Part shown: positions 8,699 through 17,666 of the stretch, in pieces | Position numbering within the stretch: the stretch's first letter is position 1 | Layout: each line of letters starts with the position of its first letter | Assembly: GCA_021324635.1 (NCBI GenBank) | Contig: JAJPIS010000058.1 | Span: 124,001 to 188,000 of the forward strand | Direction of reading: 5' to 3' | Length of the DNA: 64,000 nucleotides | Origin: Gemmatimonadota bacterium | GTDB lineage: Bacteria > Gemmatimonadota > Gemmatimonadetes > Gemmatimonadales > Gemmatimonadaceae | Made by a program: the position numbers and the translations under genes | Notes under the pieces: generated by a model | The model's input: only the letters and a program-made list of their open reading frames with translations | The model's database searches: none | Told to the model about the DNA's origin: nothing

Positions 8699-9988
8699 CT
8701 AGCGCCGGTACTCCGGCGGCAGCGTCTTGTACCGGTTGGTGAGCAGCTCCTCGCGCGTCGGCTTCTGGTGTTCACGTCCGCGCACGAGCACGTGTTCCGC
8801 GCGCGTCGAGAGCTCGAACGGATCCCCGCTCCACACGACGACGTTGGCTTCCAGTCCGGGGCGGAGCGCTCCGATGCGGTCGGCGAGCCCGAACACGGCC
8901 GCCGGCGCGCTCGTGACCGCGCGCAGCGCCTCGTCCCACGGCAGCCCGTAGGCGACGGCGGTCCCGGCGTCCTGGCGGATGTTGCGGACGTTGAACGCCG
9001 AGGCGTCCTCGACTCCCGAGTTGCCGATCAGCACCACCGTGACGCCCGCGCGGCGCAGCAGCGTCGCGTTGTCCTGCCGCTGGCCGAGCGAGCCGAAGCT
9101 GTCGGGAATATTGAGCAGCGAGCCGGTGAGCACGGGCACCTTGGCGGCGGCGAGCGCCGGCGCGACCTGCCAGGCCTCGGCGCCGCCGACAATGATCAAC
9201 TTGATGCCGTAGTCCCGCGCGAGGGCGATCGCCTGCTCGATGTCGCTCGCCCGGTCGGCGTGGACCATGAGCGGTTCCGTTCCGTGCAGCACCGGGACGA
9301 GGGCCGCGAGATCGCGCGGCCCGGCCGACAGCGGCCGCGTGTCCGCGCGCTCGTAGTCCGCGTGTCGGCGCTCGTAGGTCCGCACATCGTCGAAGAGCCC
9401 GCGCAGCCGGCCCAGGAGCTCCCCGCGTGCGCCGACCTCGGCCTGGGCCGAGTTGCCGACTTCGGCCACGATCGCGAGCGGCGCCCGAAGCACCATCGTC
9501 GACGGCGCGCCGGGCACGAGGTCGATCGCCGCCGCCTGACCGGCGATCAGCCCACCCGTCGGCGCGGCCACCACGCTCGTGACCCCGTCGGCGCGCGCCT
9601 GCGCGATCATCGGCGAGGCGGGATTCAGCCCGTCGGCCGCCGCGAACGCGGCCGCCACCGCGTGCTCGCCCTTGGCGGTCATGTCGCGGGTCTCGTCGAC
9701 CGCCTCGACCTCCACCAGCCCGAGCGCCGTCTCGGCGTTGACGAGGCCCGGTGTCACCCACTTCCCGGTCGCGTCGATCCGCGTCGCCCCCTCTGGGACC
9801 ACGACATCGGGCCCGACGGCGACGATCGTGCCGTCGCGTACGAGCACCGTTCCGCGCTCGATGCGGGGGCCGCTCACCGGGTACACCGTGCCGCCGACGA
9901 TCGCGATCGTCTGTCCGCCGGCCGCCGACGCGGCGACGAGCCCGGCCCCGATGGCGACCATCGCGGCGATCACCCGCCGAGCGCTCAT
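8699..9988 (-). CDS. Secreted amidohydrolase-like protein, metal ligands apparently lost
   Basis: The 429-residue protein has a Sec-type leader (MSARRVIAAMVAIGAGLVAAS, cut near SAAGGQ) and the amidohydrolase fold order: the TIAIVGGTVYPVSG strand, then GKWVTPGLVNAETALGL, then the C-terminal IGALRPGLEANVVVWSGDPFE. Where active members read D-x-H-x-H after TPG, this one reads NAETA, and a later histidine position reads IVGGAEAW. Catalysis by the usual binuclear centre is therefore doubtful. The start overlaps the stop of the upstream, apparently intact amidohydrolase by 4 bp (ATGA), so the two are translated together and may form a complex. Confidence 0.85.
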   Translation of the reverse strand: MSARRVIAAMVAIGAGLVAASAAGGQTIAIVGGTVYPVSGPRIERGTVLVRDGTIVAVGPDVVVPEGATRIDATGKWVTPGLVNAETALGLVEVEAVDETRDMTAKGEHAVAAAFAAADGLNPASPMIAQARADGVTSVVAAPTGGLIAGQAAAIDLVPGAPSTMVLRAPLAIVAEVGNSAQAEVGARGELLGRLRGLFDDVRTYERRHADYERADTRPLSAGPRDLAALVPVLHGTEPLMVHADRASDIEQAIALARDYGIKLIIVGGAEAWQVAPALAAAKVPVLTGSLLNIPDSFGSLGQRQDNATLLRRAGVTVVLIGNSGVEDASAFNVRNIRQDAGTAVAYGLPWDEALRAVTSAPAAVFGLADRIGALRPGLEANVVVWSGDPFELSTRAEHVLVRGREHQKPTREELLTNRYKTLPPEYRR

Positions 9989-11502
9989 CGCTGCACCCCC
10001 GCGTGAGGCACGTAGTCCAGCTCGAAGTCGGTGCGCCACTGGTGCGCCGAGTCGCTCCGGTCGAAGAGGAGCGCGCCATCGATCCAGACCTTCTCCGCGT
10101 GGGCGTAGACGCTGAACGGTGTCCCCGACCAGAGGACGACGTCGGCATCCTTGCCGGCCTCCAGCGAGCCGATCCGGCCGTCGAGCCCCAGCGCCCACGC
10201 CGGGTTGATCGTCATCCATTTCACCGCCTCGTCTTCCGTCACCGGGATACCGGCGGCGACGCCGGCGGCCATCGCTTTCGCGACCTCCTGGTTGAGGCGC
10301 TGCGCGCCCGCCGCGTCGTCGGAGTGGATCATCGCGTGCGCGCCGGCGCGGGCCGTCAGCGCCAGATTCGCGCGAATGGCGTCGAAGGACTCCATCTTGA
10401 ATCCACCCCAGTCGGCCCATTCGGCCGCGCCGATGCCGTTCTTCGCCAGCAGGTCGGCGATCTTGTACGCTTCGATCGCGTGGTGGAACGCCCGGATGTG
10501 ATAGCCGAACTCGCGCGCGACGTCGATCATCTGCGCCATCTCGTCGGCCCGATAGCAGTGCATGTGGACGAGGATGTTGCCGCGGAGTACCTCGGCCAGC
10601 GTCTCCAGTCCCAGATCCCGACTCGGCGGATCACCCTTGTGGTCGGCGTTCCACTTGTCCCAGCGGCGCCGATACTCCTCCGCCTGGATCCAGGCACGGC
10701 GATACCCGGCCACGTTGCCCATGTCGGTCGACGGGCCGCGTTGCTGGTACACGCGCTTGGGATTCTCGCCGCACGCCATCTTGAGGCCGTACTTCGCGCC
10801 GGGGAACTTCATCCCCTGCACCGACCGCGACGGCACGGGCTTGACGACGACGCTCCGTCCGCCGAACAGGTTCGCCGAGCCCGGGAGGATCTGCATCGTC
10901 GTGACGCCGCCGGCCAGCGCGCGCGGGAACTGAGGGTCCTCCGGCCACACCGAGTGCTCCGCCCACACGTAGGCCGTGTTGGGGTCGGTCGCCTCGTTGC
11001 CGTTCGCGAGCTCGGCGACGCCGGGCGCGGGATAGACGCCGATGTGTGAGTGGACATCGATGATGCCCGGCGTCACGTACTTGCCCGTGCCGTCGATTAC
11101 CACCGCGTCGGCCGGGGCGGCGATCTGCGAGCCGACCGCGACGACCTTGCCGTCGCGCATCAGAAGCGAGGCGTCGTGCAGCGCCGGCCCGGCGGCCGTC
11201 AGGATCGTGGCGTGCTGGATGACGGTGACCCGGGAGGGGAAGGGCGTGTACGTGCTCGGGAACGGGTCGGCGTTGGGGACGGAGAGCGCTCCCGGCCCGG
11301 GCGCCGGTGTCGGTCCGGCACCGCCCGGCGATGCCGCCGCGGCGCGCGCTGGCGCGGGGGGTGCCCCGGGCGTCCCACCCGCGCGCTGGGACCCGGGCGC
11401 GCACGCCACCGCGAGCGCAGCCACGCCTATCCCGAGTACCGTAGCGGCGCACCAGCCGGCCGGCCGGCGCGCGCGGGCCCAGAGTATCGACGCATTGATC
11501 AT
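9985..11502 (-). CDS. Secreted metal-dependent amidohydrolase
   Basis: The 505-residue exported enzyme begins MINASILWARARRPAGW, with a hydrophobic stretch ending ALAVACAPGS that looks like a lipoprotein or signal-peptide site. A Pro/Ala/Gly-rich stretch follows to about residue 75. The metal-binding HxH is present in TPGIIDVHSHIGVYP, with further histidines in VHMHCYRADE and FHHAIEAYK and the aspartate in MIHSDDAAG. The C-terminus has the imidazolonepropionase-like ending IGSLEAGKDADVVLWSGTPF. Peptidase or cyclic-amide hydrolysis are both known in the family; the substrate is not predictable. It is the first gene of a coupled pair. Confidence 0.88.
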   Translation of the reverse strand: MINASILWARARRPAGWCAATVLGIGVAALAVACAPGSQRAGGTPGAPPAPARAAAASPGGAGPTPAPGPGALSVPNADPFPSTYTPFPSRVTVIQHATILTAAGPALHDASLLMRDGKVVAVGSQIAAPADAVVIDGTGKYVTPGIIDVHSHIGVYPAPGVAELANGNEATDPNTAYVWAEHSVWPEDPQFPRALAGGVTTMQILPGSANLFGGRSVVVKPVPSRSVQGMKFPGAKYGLKMACGENPKRVYQQRGPSTDMGNVAGYRRAWIQAEEYRRRWDKWNADHKGDPPSRDLGLETLAEVLRGNILVHMHCYRADEMAQMIDVAREFGYHIRAFHHAIEAYKIADLLAKNGIGAAEWADWGGFKMESFDAIRANLALTARAGAHAMIHSDDAAGAQRLNQEVAKAMAAGVAAGIPVTEDEAVKWMTINPAWALGLDGRIGSLEAGKDADVVLWSGTPFSVYAHAEKVWIDGALLFDRSDSAHQWRTDFELDYVPHAGVQR

Positions 11503-11550
11503 GGCGGCCGGAAACGTATGGCATCGCGCCCGCCGTCGGCTAGGTGTCGC

Positions 11551-11592
11551 GCGACGTGTCGGCTGCGACGTGTCGACTGCAACGTGTCGGCT
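11551..11592. repeat. 14-bp tandem array upstream of the amidohydrolase pair
   Basis: Three 14-bp units (GCGACGTGTCGGCT with one or two changes) lie in the 171-bp gap between the amidohydrolase start and the end of the glycerophosphodiesterase gene. Nothing else is seen in this gap. Confidence 0.85.
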
Positions 11593-11673
11593 GCGCCGCA
11601 CCGGCAGCGCCGCGCCCGGCTCTACGCCGCCTCCGACACGCGACGCCGTCCGGGCGGCCGCCGCGGCCATCCC

Positions 11674-12408
11674 TCACTCACGCAGGCCCTGCCGGAGCTC
11701 TCCACACATGTCGGTGCACAGCGCGTCGACGCCGATCGCCCGCAGCCGGCGCGCCTCGCCGATGTCGTTCACGGTCCACGCCACGACGCGGCCGCCGACG
11801 CGGTGCACCCGGCGCACCAACTCGGTGTCGATCATCTCGTGCCACTGCCAGTAATCGCGCGCGAGCGCGCCGTCGAGAACGGTCGCCGGGTCGAGGAGAT
11901 AGCTGCCGACCAGGACTCCGGTCGGCGTCTCGCTCCCGAGCGAGGCGGCCCGAAGCGGGATCCGGTGGTCGAAGCTGTGGATGGCGCAGCGCGTCGGCGA
12001 CCCGGCCAGGCAGGCGAGCACCTCGCGCTCCATGTTGGCGGCCTTGACCTCGACGTACACCGTCGCGCGCCCATCGACGAGGGCGAGCACGTCGGCGAGG
12101 AGCGGGATCGACACGCCCGGCGCGAGCGGGTGGTCGGCCAGCGCGCTGGCAGGCACGTCGCGGATCAGTGGACCCCGCGCGGGGAGCCCCGGCGCGCCGC
12201 GAAGCCACGCGTCATGGTGCACGACGACGACGCCGTCCGCGGTGAGGTGCACGTCGAGCTCGATGCCGTCCGCGCCCAGCTCGAGCGCGCGCCGGAACCC
12301 CGGCAGCGAGTTCTCCGGGCACTCACGCGGCACGCCGCGGTGGGCGATGATTTCGGGTTGCCGACCCGATCCGGCCGGGCGGCGCTCGGGCGTTCGGTCG
12401 GACGGCAT
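11674..12408 (-). CDS. Glycerophosphodiester phosphodiesterase
   Basis: Hydrolyses glycerophosphodiesters to glycerol 3-phosphate and an alcohol. From ATG 12408 the protein has 244 residues. The GDPD signature is clear: IIAHRGVPRECPENSLPGF (catalytic His and Arg, PEN motif), GADGIELDVHLTADGVVVVHHD (metal-binding E, D and the second catalytic His), YVEVKAA, and the closing VVAWTVNDIGEARRL. No signal peptide is seen, so it is probably cytoplasmic. A longer in-frame form would start at 12531, but it adds an Arg/Pro-rich stretch without family likeness. It lies divergent from the sigma-factor operon. Confidence 0.93.
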   Translation of the reverse strand: MPSDRTPERRPAGSGRQPEIIAHRGVPRECPENSLPGFRRALELGADGIELDVHLTADGVVVVHHDAWLRGAPGLPARGPLIRDVPASALADHPLAPGVSIPLLADVLALVDGRATVYVEVKAANMEREVLACLAGSPTRCAIHSFDHRIPLRAASLGSETPTGVLVGSYLLDPATVLDGALARDYWQWHEMIDTELVRRVHRVGGRVVAWTVNDIGEARRLRAIGVDALCTDMCGELRQGLRE

Positions 12409-12592
12409 GCGTCGCGGTGGAGGGTGGTCCCGTGGCCGTGGACGTGCCAAGCTAGATAGTGCCGACCGGGGCCGAAAGTCGCTCCGGCGGCCATTCGGCC
12501 GCCCGAACAGGGCGCCCGGAGCTGGTGCCATTCGACCTCAGGCGTGCGTCTGTCTCCTACAGAGGACACGACACTGCTCTTAACGTTGGACG

Positions 12593-13231
12593 ATGCTTGC
12601 CGTCAGACGGGTGACGCGGATGAGTGAGCCGTCGCGACTGGACGCGGACGCGGGTGCGGGCGCGGGTGCGGCGGCGCTGGCCACGCGATCGGAGGAGGAC
12701 CGGGTCGACCGGGCCCTCGTAGCGCGGTGGCTCGGGGGCGACGAACGGGCGGCAACGGTGCTCGTCGAGCGGCACGGGCCGGCGCTCGCCAGGTTTGCGG
12801 CGAGTCTGGTCCGTGGGGACCGGGGGCAGGTGGATGAGCTGGTGCAGGACACGTTCGTGCGGGCGTTTCAATCGATCGGCGACTTTCGCGGGGAGAGCTC
12901 GCTTCGCACCTGGCTGTTCACCATCGAGCGGCGACTGGCGCTCGACCGGCGGCGGGCCGAGCGGCGGCGCCCCGAGGGCGCCGAGATCGGCGAGGATGAT
13001 GCGGCGACGGAGTACACGGCGCTCGATGCGCTCGTGGCGGGCGAGACGGAGGAGCGGATTCGGGACGCGATCGAGGGACTCTCGCCGTCGCAGCGCGAGG
13101 TGTTCATGCTCCGGGTGACGGAGGGGCTGTCGTACAAGGAGATCGCGGGGATCGTCGGGACCACAGAGGGGGCGGCGCGAGTGCACTACCACAATGCGGT
13201 GCGGGCGATCAAGGAGCGGGTCGATGCGTGA
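12593..13231 (+). CDS. ECF-type RNA polymerase sigma factor
   Basis: A 212-residue sigma-70 family regulator. Region 2 is seen in GDERAATVLVERHGPALARFA and VDELVQDTFVRAFQSI with SSLRTWLFTIERRLALDRRR. Region 4 is seen in LSPSQREVFMLRVTEGLSY and KEIAGIVGTTEGAARVHYHN. The start may be ATG 12593 or ATG 12620; the N-terminal 40 residues are Ala/Gly-rich. Its stop overlaps the anti-sigma gene by 8 bp, the usual layout of a sigma/anti-sigma pair. ECF factors often activate their own operon, but I could not pick out a promoter with confidence. Confidence 0.94.
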   Translation: MLAVRRVTRMSEPSRLDADAGAGAGAAALATRSEEDRVDRALVARWLGGDERAATVLVERHGPALARFAASLVRGDRGQVDELVQDTFVRAFQSIGDFRGESSLRTWLFTIERRLALDRRRAERRRPEGAEIGEDDAATEYTALDALVAGETEERIRDAIEGLSPSQREVFMLRVTEGLSYKEIAGIVGTTEGAARVHYHNAVRAIKERVDA

Positions 13232-14033
13232 GTGTGTGACGGCGGACGTGCGGGATGTGCTTCCCGACCTGGCGGCGGAGCGGCTGACGGGGACCGATCG
13301 CGCGCGCGTGGTGGCGCACGTGGCGGCGTGTCCGGCGTGTGCCGCCGAGCTGGAGCTGTTGCGCTCGGCTCGGCGCGTGCTGACGCGCGACGCGCGGCCG
13401 GTCGACGTGCACCGCATCGTCGTCGCCCTTCCCGCACCGCCCGCCCGCGCCGCCACGGCCGCTCCGCCGTCGGACCGGATCACCGCCGGCCCGGCGCTCG
13501 TCCCGGCGTCGCCCGGCGCCCCGGTGGCGCCTGGGCCGCAGCGGCCGCGCCTGGCCGGGCGTCCGGCGCCGGCACGCCGGCCCAGCCGACCGGTGCAATT
13601 CGTTCGAAGCCTGGCGGCCTGGCAGATCGCGGCCGTCGCGATGGTTGCGGCCGGCGGGCTGTCCTTCGCCGTGCTGCGTGGGCCGGGACCGCGCCGGGCG
13701 ACCGTCAGCGCGCCGCTTCCCGCGGCCGGCGCCCCGACTGTCACCGCGGGCTCGGCTCCCGCAGTGCCGACGGCGACGAACCCGGGCGCCGCCGCATCGG
13801 CGACGGCCGGGCCGGCCACGTCCGCCGGCGCCTCGCCGCCGGCCGCGGGTGCGACCCGGGCCGAGGCCGTGCCGGCCGATGGCCTGGCATCGAGCAGCGA
13901 CCTCTCGCAGTTGAGCGATGGCGACGTCGAGTCGCTCCTCCAGAGCATCGATGAGATCGATGCCGCGCCCCTACCGGAGCCCGACGCGGCCGTCCCCGCT
14001 GTCTCGGCCGCCGCGGCGCCCGAGACGCCATGA
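13224..14033 (+). CDS. Zinc-finger anti-sigma factor, membrane-anchored
   Basis: The 269-residue protein holds its sigma factor inactive at the membrane, by analogy with ZAS-domain families. The N-terminal domain carries HVAACPACAAE at about 32-42, the H-x3-C-x2-C motif. A Pro/Ala-rich linker follows, then one membrane segment (QIAAVAMVAAGGLSFAVL, about 133-150) and a Pro/Ala/Thr-rich outer part. It ends in an acidic tail (LSQLSDGDVESLLQSIDEID) of a kind often found on such proteins. It overlaps the sigma gene by 8 bp and the next gene by 4 bp (ATGA). Confidence 0.88.
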   Translation: MRECVTADVRDVLPDLAAERLTGTDRARVVAHVAACPACAAELELLRSARRVLTRDARPVDVHRIVVALPAPPARAATAAPPSDRITAGPALVPASPGAPVAPGPQRPRLAGRPAPARRPSRPVQFVRSLAAWQIAAVAMVAAGGLSFAVLRGPGPRRATVSAPLPAAGAPTVTAGSAPAVPTATNPGAAASATAGPATSAGASPPAAGATRAEAVPADGLASSSDLSQLSDGDVESLLQSIDEIDAAPLPEPDAAVPAVSAAAAPETP

Positions 14034-14728
14034 GCGCGCAAGGCAGCGAGCTGGCGCGGCGCCCCGTGATCGCCGGTGCGGGTCGGCGTCGGGTGATCGC
14101 TGTCTGCCTGCGGCGCGGGCGCCTGTCGCGGCGCGTCGCGGTCGGGGCCGTGCTGGCGGTCCTGTGCTCGCTCGCGGTGAGCGCCGGCCCGGCGGCGGCG
14201 CAGGGCCGGCGGGTGCGGCCGCCGGCGGACAGCACGGTCGCCGACACGGGCGGCGCGGGGTCGGGGACAGGTGGCGCGGCGCGCGATGGGGCGGAGGGTG
14301 GCGGTGTACCCGGCGAGGGGATGCGCCAGCGCCGCGGTCAGTTGGAGCAGCGGTTCCGGCGCCAGCTCGAGCAGGTTGTCCGCACGCGACTCGGGCTCAC
14401 CGATTCACAGATGGACCAATTGCGGGCGGTGAATCAGCGGTACATCGCCGAGCGACGGGGGCTTGGCGCGCGCGAGCGTCAGCTCCGGCAAGCGTTGCGC
14501 GCGGAGCTCCAGCCGGGCGTGGCGGCTGACCAGGCACACGTCGGTGCCCTCATGGACTCGCTGCTCGCGCAGCAGCGGGCGCGACTGGATCTCGTCCAGC
14601 GGGAGCAACACGACCTCTCGGCATTCCTGACGCCGGTGCAGCGCGTCCGGTACTACGCGCTCCAGGAGCAGATCCGCCGTCGAGTCGAGCGCATGCGCCA
14701 GGGGCAGCGGCCGCCACCGGCGCCCTAG
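14030..14728 (+). CDS. Spy/CpxP-like periplasmic stress protein
   Basis: The 232-residue protein has a leader with a long basic N-part and the hydrophobic core VAVGAVLAVLCSLAVS, ending PAAAQG. The mature part is mostly Arg/Gln-rich helix with the LTxxQ-type repeats of the CpxP/Spy/CnrX group: LGLTDSQMDQL at about 123 and LTPVQRVRYYALQEQ near 205. Known members are periplasmic chaperones or metal-stress sensors. It is the third gene of the sigma/anti-sigma operon, so it is the likely effector or co-sensor. Confidence 0.75.
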   Translation: MSAQGSELARRPVIAGAGRRRVIAVCLRRGRLSRRVAVGAVLAVLCSLAVSAGPAAAQGRRVRPPADSTVADTGGAGSGTGGAARDGAEGGGVPGEGMRQRRGQLEQRFRRQLEQVVRTRLGLTDSQMDQLRAVNQRYIAERRGLGARERQLRQALRAELQPGVAADQAHVGALMDSLLAQQRARLDLVQREQHDLSAFLTPVQRVRYYALQEQIRRRVERMRQGQRPPPAP

Positions 14729-14788
14729 CCCGAGCGACGCGGCGTCGACGCGGCGTCGACTCGGCTCCTGCGTTGTCGTCGTTGTTCC

Positions 14789-14832
14789 CGGTGAGGCGTT
14801 CGATCGCTCGAGCGATCGCGCGGTCCTCACCG
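14789..14832. terminator. 44-bp hairpin between convergent genes
   Basis: CGGTGAGG at 14789-14796 pairs with CCTCACCG at 14825-14832. It encloses an 18-bp perfect palindrome, CGATCGCTCGAGCGATCG (14801-14818). It lies between the ends of the Spy-like gene and the RidA-DUF5996 gene, so a bidirectional terminator is the simplest reading. There is no T-run. Confidence 0.6.
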
Positions 14833-14876
14833 AGTCGGCCTGTTCCTCGGGTAAGCGCGGGGCGCGCCGAGCCTCG

Positions 14877-16328
14877 CTACTGGGCGCTCGCGCCGAGCCG
14901 ATCGCCTCCGCGCTCGAGCGCGGCGCGGTCCCACCCGCCGCGGTCGGCGGCGGTCTCGTACACCGAGTCCGCGAAATCGGCGACCATCCCGTCCGGCGAG
15001 CGGCCGTGCCGGACGGCGTCGTACGGCAGGATGAACTCGCGGAGCTCGGGGTGATAGAATGCCTGCCGCGGGCAGATCGCGGCGTCCGAGAACCCTGGCG
15101 GTTCGGGCGCGGCGTAGGCGTAGAACGCGGCCTCCTGAACCGGGCCACTGCCGGGCCAGAAGCCGACGCTGACCGCTTCGTGCGAGTACGCCTCGCGCGT
15201 GATCCGGTCGGCGCCCGGCCGGGGCGGAGCCCGGCGGCCGGAGAACCGCGTGACGGCGAGATCGAAGCTGCCCCAGAAGAAGTGTACCGGGCTCACCTTC
15301 CCCAGGAACCCCGACCGGAACGTCTCGAGCGCGCGGGCGGCGCTGACGAGTGCGCGGCGGAAGCGCTCGACGGCGGCCGCGTCGTACGAGGCGTGGGTGC
15401 GGTCCTCGGGGAAGGGAATGGGGTTCGGGACCTCGACCGGGTGGGGCCAGATGCGGACCGCGAGGCCGAGTGACGAGAGCGTGCCCAGGTACTCGGCGTA
15501 GAAGTCGGCGACGCTGCGCGGGGCGAGCGCGATCAGGCGCGCCGCGCCGTCGCTCGTGCGGACGTGCAGCGTGTGGGACAGGAAGTCGAACTCGACCTCG
15601 AACGAGCGGTCGTCGTACGGCATCGCCGACGTCGTGAGTCCGAGCGGCGTGACGTAGAGCGGCACGTGCCACCAGTGGTTGACGGGAGGGGCGAGCGCGA
15701 GCCGAGTCTTTCCGACGATCTGCGTCCACATGTGCAGCGTCTCGTACGTCTCCCGCCAGTCGGCGAGGGGAAGCGCCGGCCAGGGGTCGGTATCGCTGGC
15801 CGCGCCGGGCCTCACGGCGTGTTCGGTGCCGGGCGGCGCCAGATACGCCTCGGCCTCGACCTCGACCAGCATCGCCGGATCGATGAGGCGCCGCACCTCG
15901 ACCATGGCCGTTGTGGGGCGGATCGCGCCGAAGACCTCGCCGTGGGCGCGGCCGACGTGTTCCCAGTCGGCGATGTTGGTGACAAAGAGGCGGGTGCGGA
16001 CGACATCGGCCATCGTCGCACCGGCCCGCTCGAGGGCGGAGCGCACATTGGTGAGCGCCTGCACCGTCTGTGCGTACGGGTCGCTGCCGCCCACGATCTG
16101 CCCGTCGGGTCCGGTGGCCGTCGTGCCCGACACGTGGACGTGCCGGCCGACGCGCACCGCGCGTGAGTACCCGACGATGGGCTCCCACGGCGTTCCGGTC
16201 GACACCGTGATGCGCGCGGTCGGTGTGGACGGTACAGCCGACCCTGGCGCGTCCGCCGCGGCCCCGGACGCCGCCGGCGCGGGAGGCGTGGCGGGGGGGG
16301 CGTCGAGAGCCGTATCGATCGAAGTCAC
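14877..16328 (-). CDS. RidA-like / DUF5996 fusion protein
   Basis: The 483-residue protein uses a GTG start with GGGAGG six bases upstream. After a Pro/Ala-rich stretch, residues about 45-175 form a YjgF/RidA-type domain ([27 protein letters not shown]-like [45 protein letters not shown]). RidA proteins deaminate reactive enamines. Residues about 190-480 match DUF5996 ([55 protein letters not shown]), a family without a known function. The fusion is uninterrupted, so a joint substrate is plausible. The RidA Arg that contacts substrate appears kept in VVRTRLFV. Confidence 0.85.
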   Translation of the reverse strand: MTSIDTALDAPPATPPAPAASGAAADAPGSAVPSTPTARITVSTGTPWEPIVGYSRAVRVGRHVHVSGTTATGPDGQIVGGSDPYAQTVQALTNVRSALERAGATMADVVRTRLFVTNIADWEHVGRAHGEVFGAIRPTTAMVEVRRLIDPAMLVEVEAEAYLAPPGTEHAVRPGAASDTDPWPALPLADWRETYETLHMWTQIVGKTRLALAPPVNHWWHVPLYVTPLGLTTSAMPYDDRSFEVEFDFLSHTLHVRTSDGAARLIALAPRSVADFYAEYLGTLSSLGLAVRIWPHPVEVPNPIPFPEDRTHASYDAAAVERFRRALVSAARALETFRSGFLGKVSPVHFFWGSFDLAVTRFSGRRAPPRPGADRITREAYSHEAVSVGFWPGSGPVQEAAFYAYAAPEPPGFSDAAICPRQAFYHPELREFILPYDAVRHGRSPDGMVADFADSVYETAADRGGWDRAALERGGDRLGASAQ

Positions 16329-16421
16329 CGGTACCTCCCACGCAGTGGGGAGCGCTCGACCGCGAGGAACGAGGATGCTGCCGTGCGACCGCCCCGTCAA
16401 CACCGGATCCCTCCGCCAAGA

Positions 16422-16480
16422 CCGCGACCGCTCCGCCAACGCCGCGGCCGCTCCGTCAACGCCGCGACCGCTCCGTCACC
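16422..16480. repeat. 20-bp tandem array upstream of the RidA-DUF5996 gene
   Basis: Three 20-bp units beginning CCGCGACCGCTCCG lie 94 bp upstream of the GTG start and before the tRNA-Leu promoter. Copies differ at two or three sites. Confidence 0.8.
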
Positions 16481-16552
16481 ACAAGGGACGTAGGGGCCCG
16501 GCCGATCCTCTCACCCGCCCCGGGCCCCCGCGCCGGCGGGCTGGATCCGCCG

Positions 16553-16581
16553 TTGAGCGCCCCGGCCCGCCCGGCTACATT
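16553..16581 (+). promoter_or_regulatory. tRNA-Leu promoter
   Basis: TTGAGC (16553-16558), a 17-bp spacer and TACATT (16576-16581) place the transcription start a few bases before the tRNA at 16592. Confidence 0.75.
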
Positions 16582-16591
16582 CCGCCTCCCG

Positions 16592-16677
16592 GCCGGGGTG
16601 GCGGAATTGGTAGACGCAGGGGACTCAAAATCCCCCGGGAGGCGACTCCCTTGCGAGTTCGAGTCTCGCCCTCGGCA
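16592..16677 (+). tRNA. tRNA-Leu, anticodon CAA
   Basis: An 86-nt class II tRNA. The acceptor stem GCCGGGG pairs with the 3' strand CCTCGGC (one G-T pair), followed by discriminator A. The anticodon stem GGGGA/TCCCC encloses the loop CTCAAAA with CAA at 16626-16628. A long variable arm follows, and the T arm is GCGAG-TTCGAGT-CTCGC. CCA is not encoded. A decayed integrase gene lies 114 bp downstream, so the tRNA was probably an integration site. Confidence 0.97.
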
Positions 16678-16791
16678 TTGGTGTGGCACAACGGGTTACG
16701 CGGTCGAGACCGACTGTCCAACGCTGCCCGGATTGACCGTTTGTGACCGTAGCTGTGACGACGCCCGTCCGGTCAGCTCGCGTGCGCGCCG

Positions 16792-17666
16792 TCATCGGGC
16801 GACCCGGGGCGCGCCTCGCCGCAGCTTGGCCTCCTTCGGTGCGTACTTCCCATAGATCTTGAGCACCATCGTCGCGTCACGGTGCCCGAGGTCGCGGGCG
16901 ATTTCCACGACATTGTCACCTCGTTCAACGCGCATTAGCGCGTAGCTATGCTGAGCGTCGTGCATGCGGTAGCCGCCGTCAAACCCGAGCGCCTTGATTG
17001 CGCGGCGGTGCGCTGCGCGGGCGCGCTCTTCGGTAGCGCCCTCGAACAGGGCGGCCGTGAGCGGCCTTCTTCCGCAAGCATGCAGGATCAGCGGCCCGGC
17101 CCAGTCTTCGACCCGGAATAATCGGTCACGCCAAGGATTCTTAGTGCCGCGCGCATGAAATAGCTGCCGGCGCTTCTCGACGACAGCAACCCGGGCGGCG
17201 AGCGCGACACCCAGCTCGACCCCGGCTCCTTCGCGCAACGCGGCCAGGGCGTCGGAGGGTCTTGGCTGGGCAGCGACCAGGCGGCGGACGTCTCGAGGGC
17301 TGAGGTAAAGCTCGCGCGCACCGTTCGCTTTCAGCGCGCGGATCTGGCGCAGCGGATTCGCGTCGATGATCTCGCGCTCGACCAGGTAGTTGCCGAACGA
17401 CGACCAAGCGGCGTGATGCCGGCGTGCCGTCGATCCACGCTTGCCAAGTGCGTCCAATGACCGCGAGAGTTCCCGTCGCGTGAAACGCGATGCGGGGAAG
17501 GGGTCGCCCGCGCTGATCAACCGCCGAAGCTGGCGTTCGTACTTGGCCACGGTCGTTGCCAGGCACGGCGGGCTGCCCAGTGTTGCCAGCTCTCAACGAG
17601 AGTGTTGAGGTCAAGGTCGGACAAACGAGCGGGTCCACCTAGCCCGCGGTCCGGCGTCGCAAGCAC
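16792..17666 (-). pseudogene. Tyrosine recombinase (integrase), frameshifted and catalytically altered
   Basis: The uninterrupted part (252 residues from GTG 17550) starts MAKYERQLRRLISAG and ends with a tyrosine-recombinase C-terminus: MHDAQHSYALMRVERGDNVV, ARDLGHRDATMVLKIYGKY. The N-terminal continuation LNTLVESWQHWAARRA is found just upstream in another frame, with the break near 17555-17570; a single-base change would join both parts. The HxxR motif that supplies a catalytic arginine reads HDAQ, and the region of the first arginine reads GAGVELG. The enzyme is therefore probably dead. A plausible original start is GTG 17666. The lower GC of this stretch and its place beside tRNA-Leu suggest a transferred element. 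Confidence 0.75.

Noticed and set aside
8699-10420. Longer minus-strand reading frame that extends the 429-residue amidohydrolase upstream to 10420
   Set aside because: The extra 144 residues are an Arg/Gly-rich shadow of the neighbouring amidohydrolase; the signal peptide begins at 9988.
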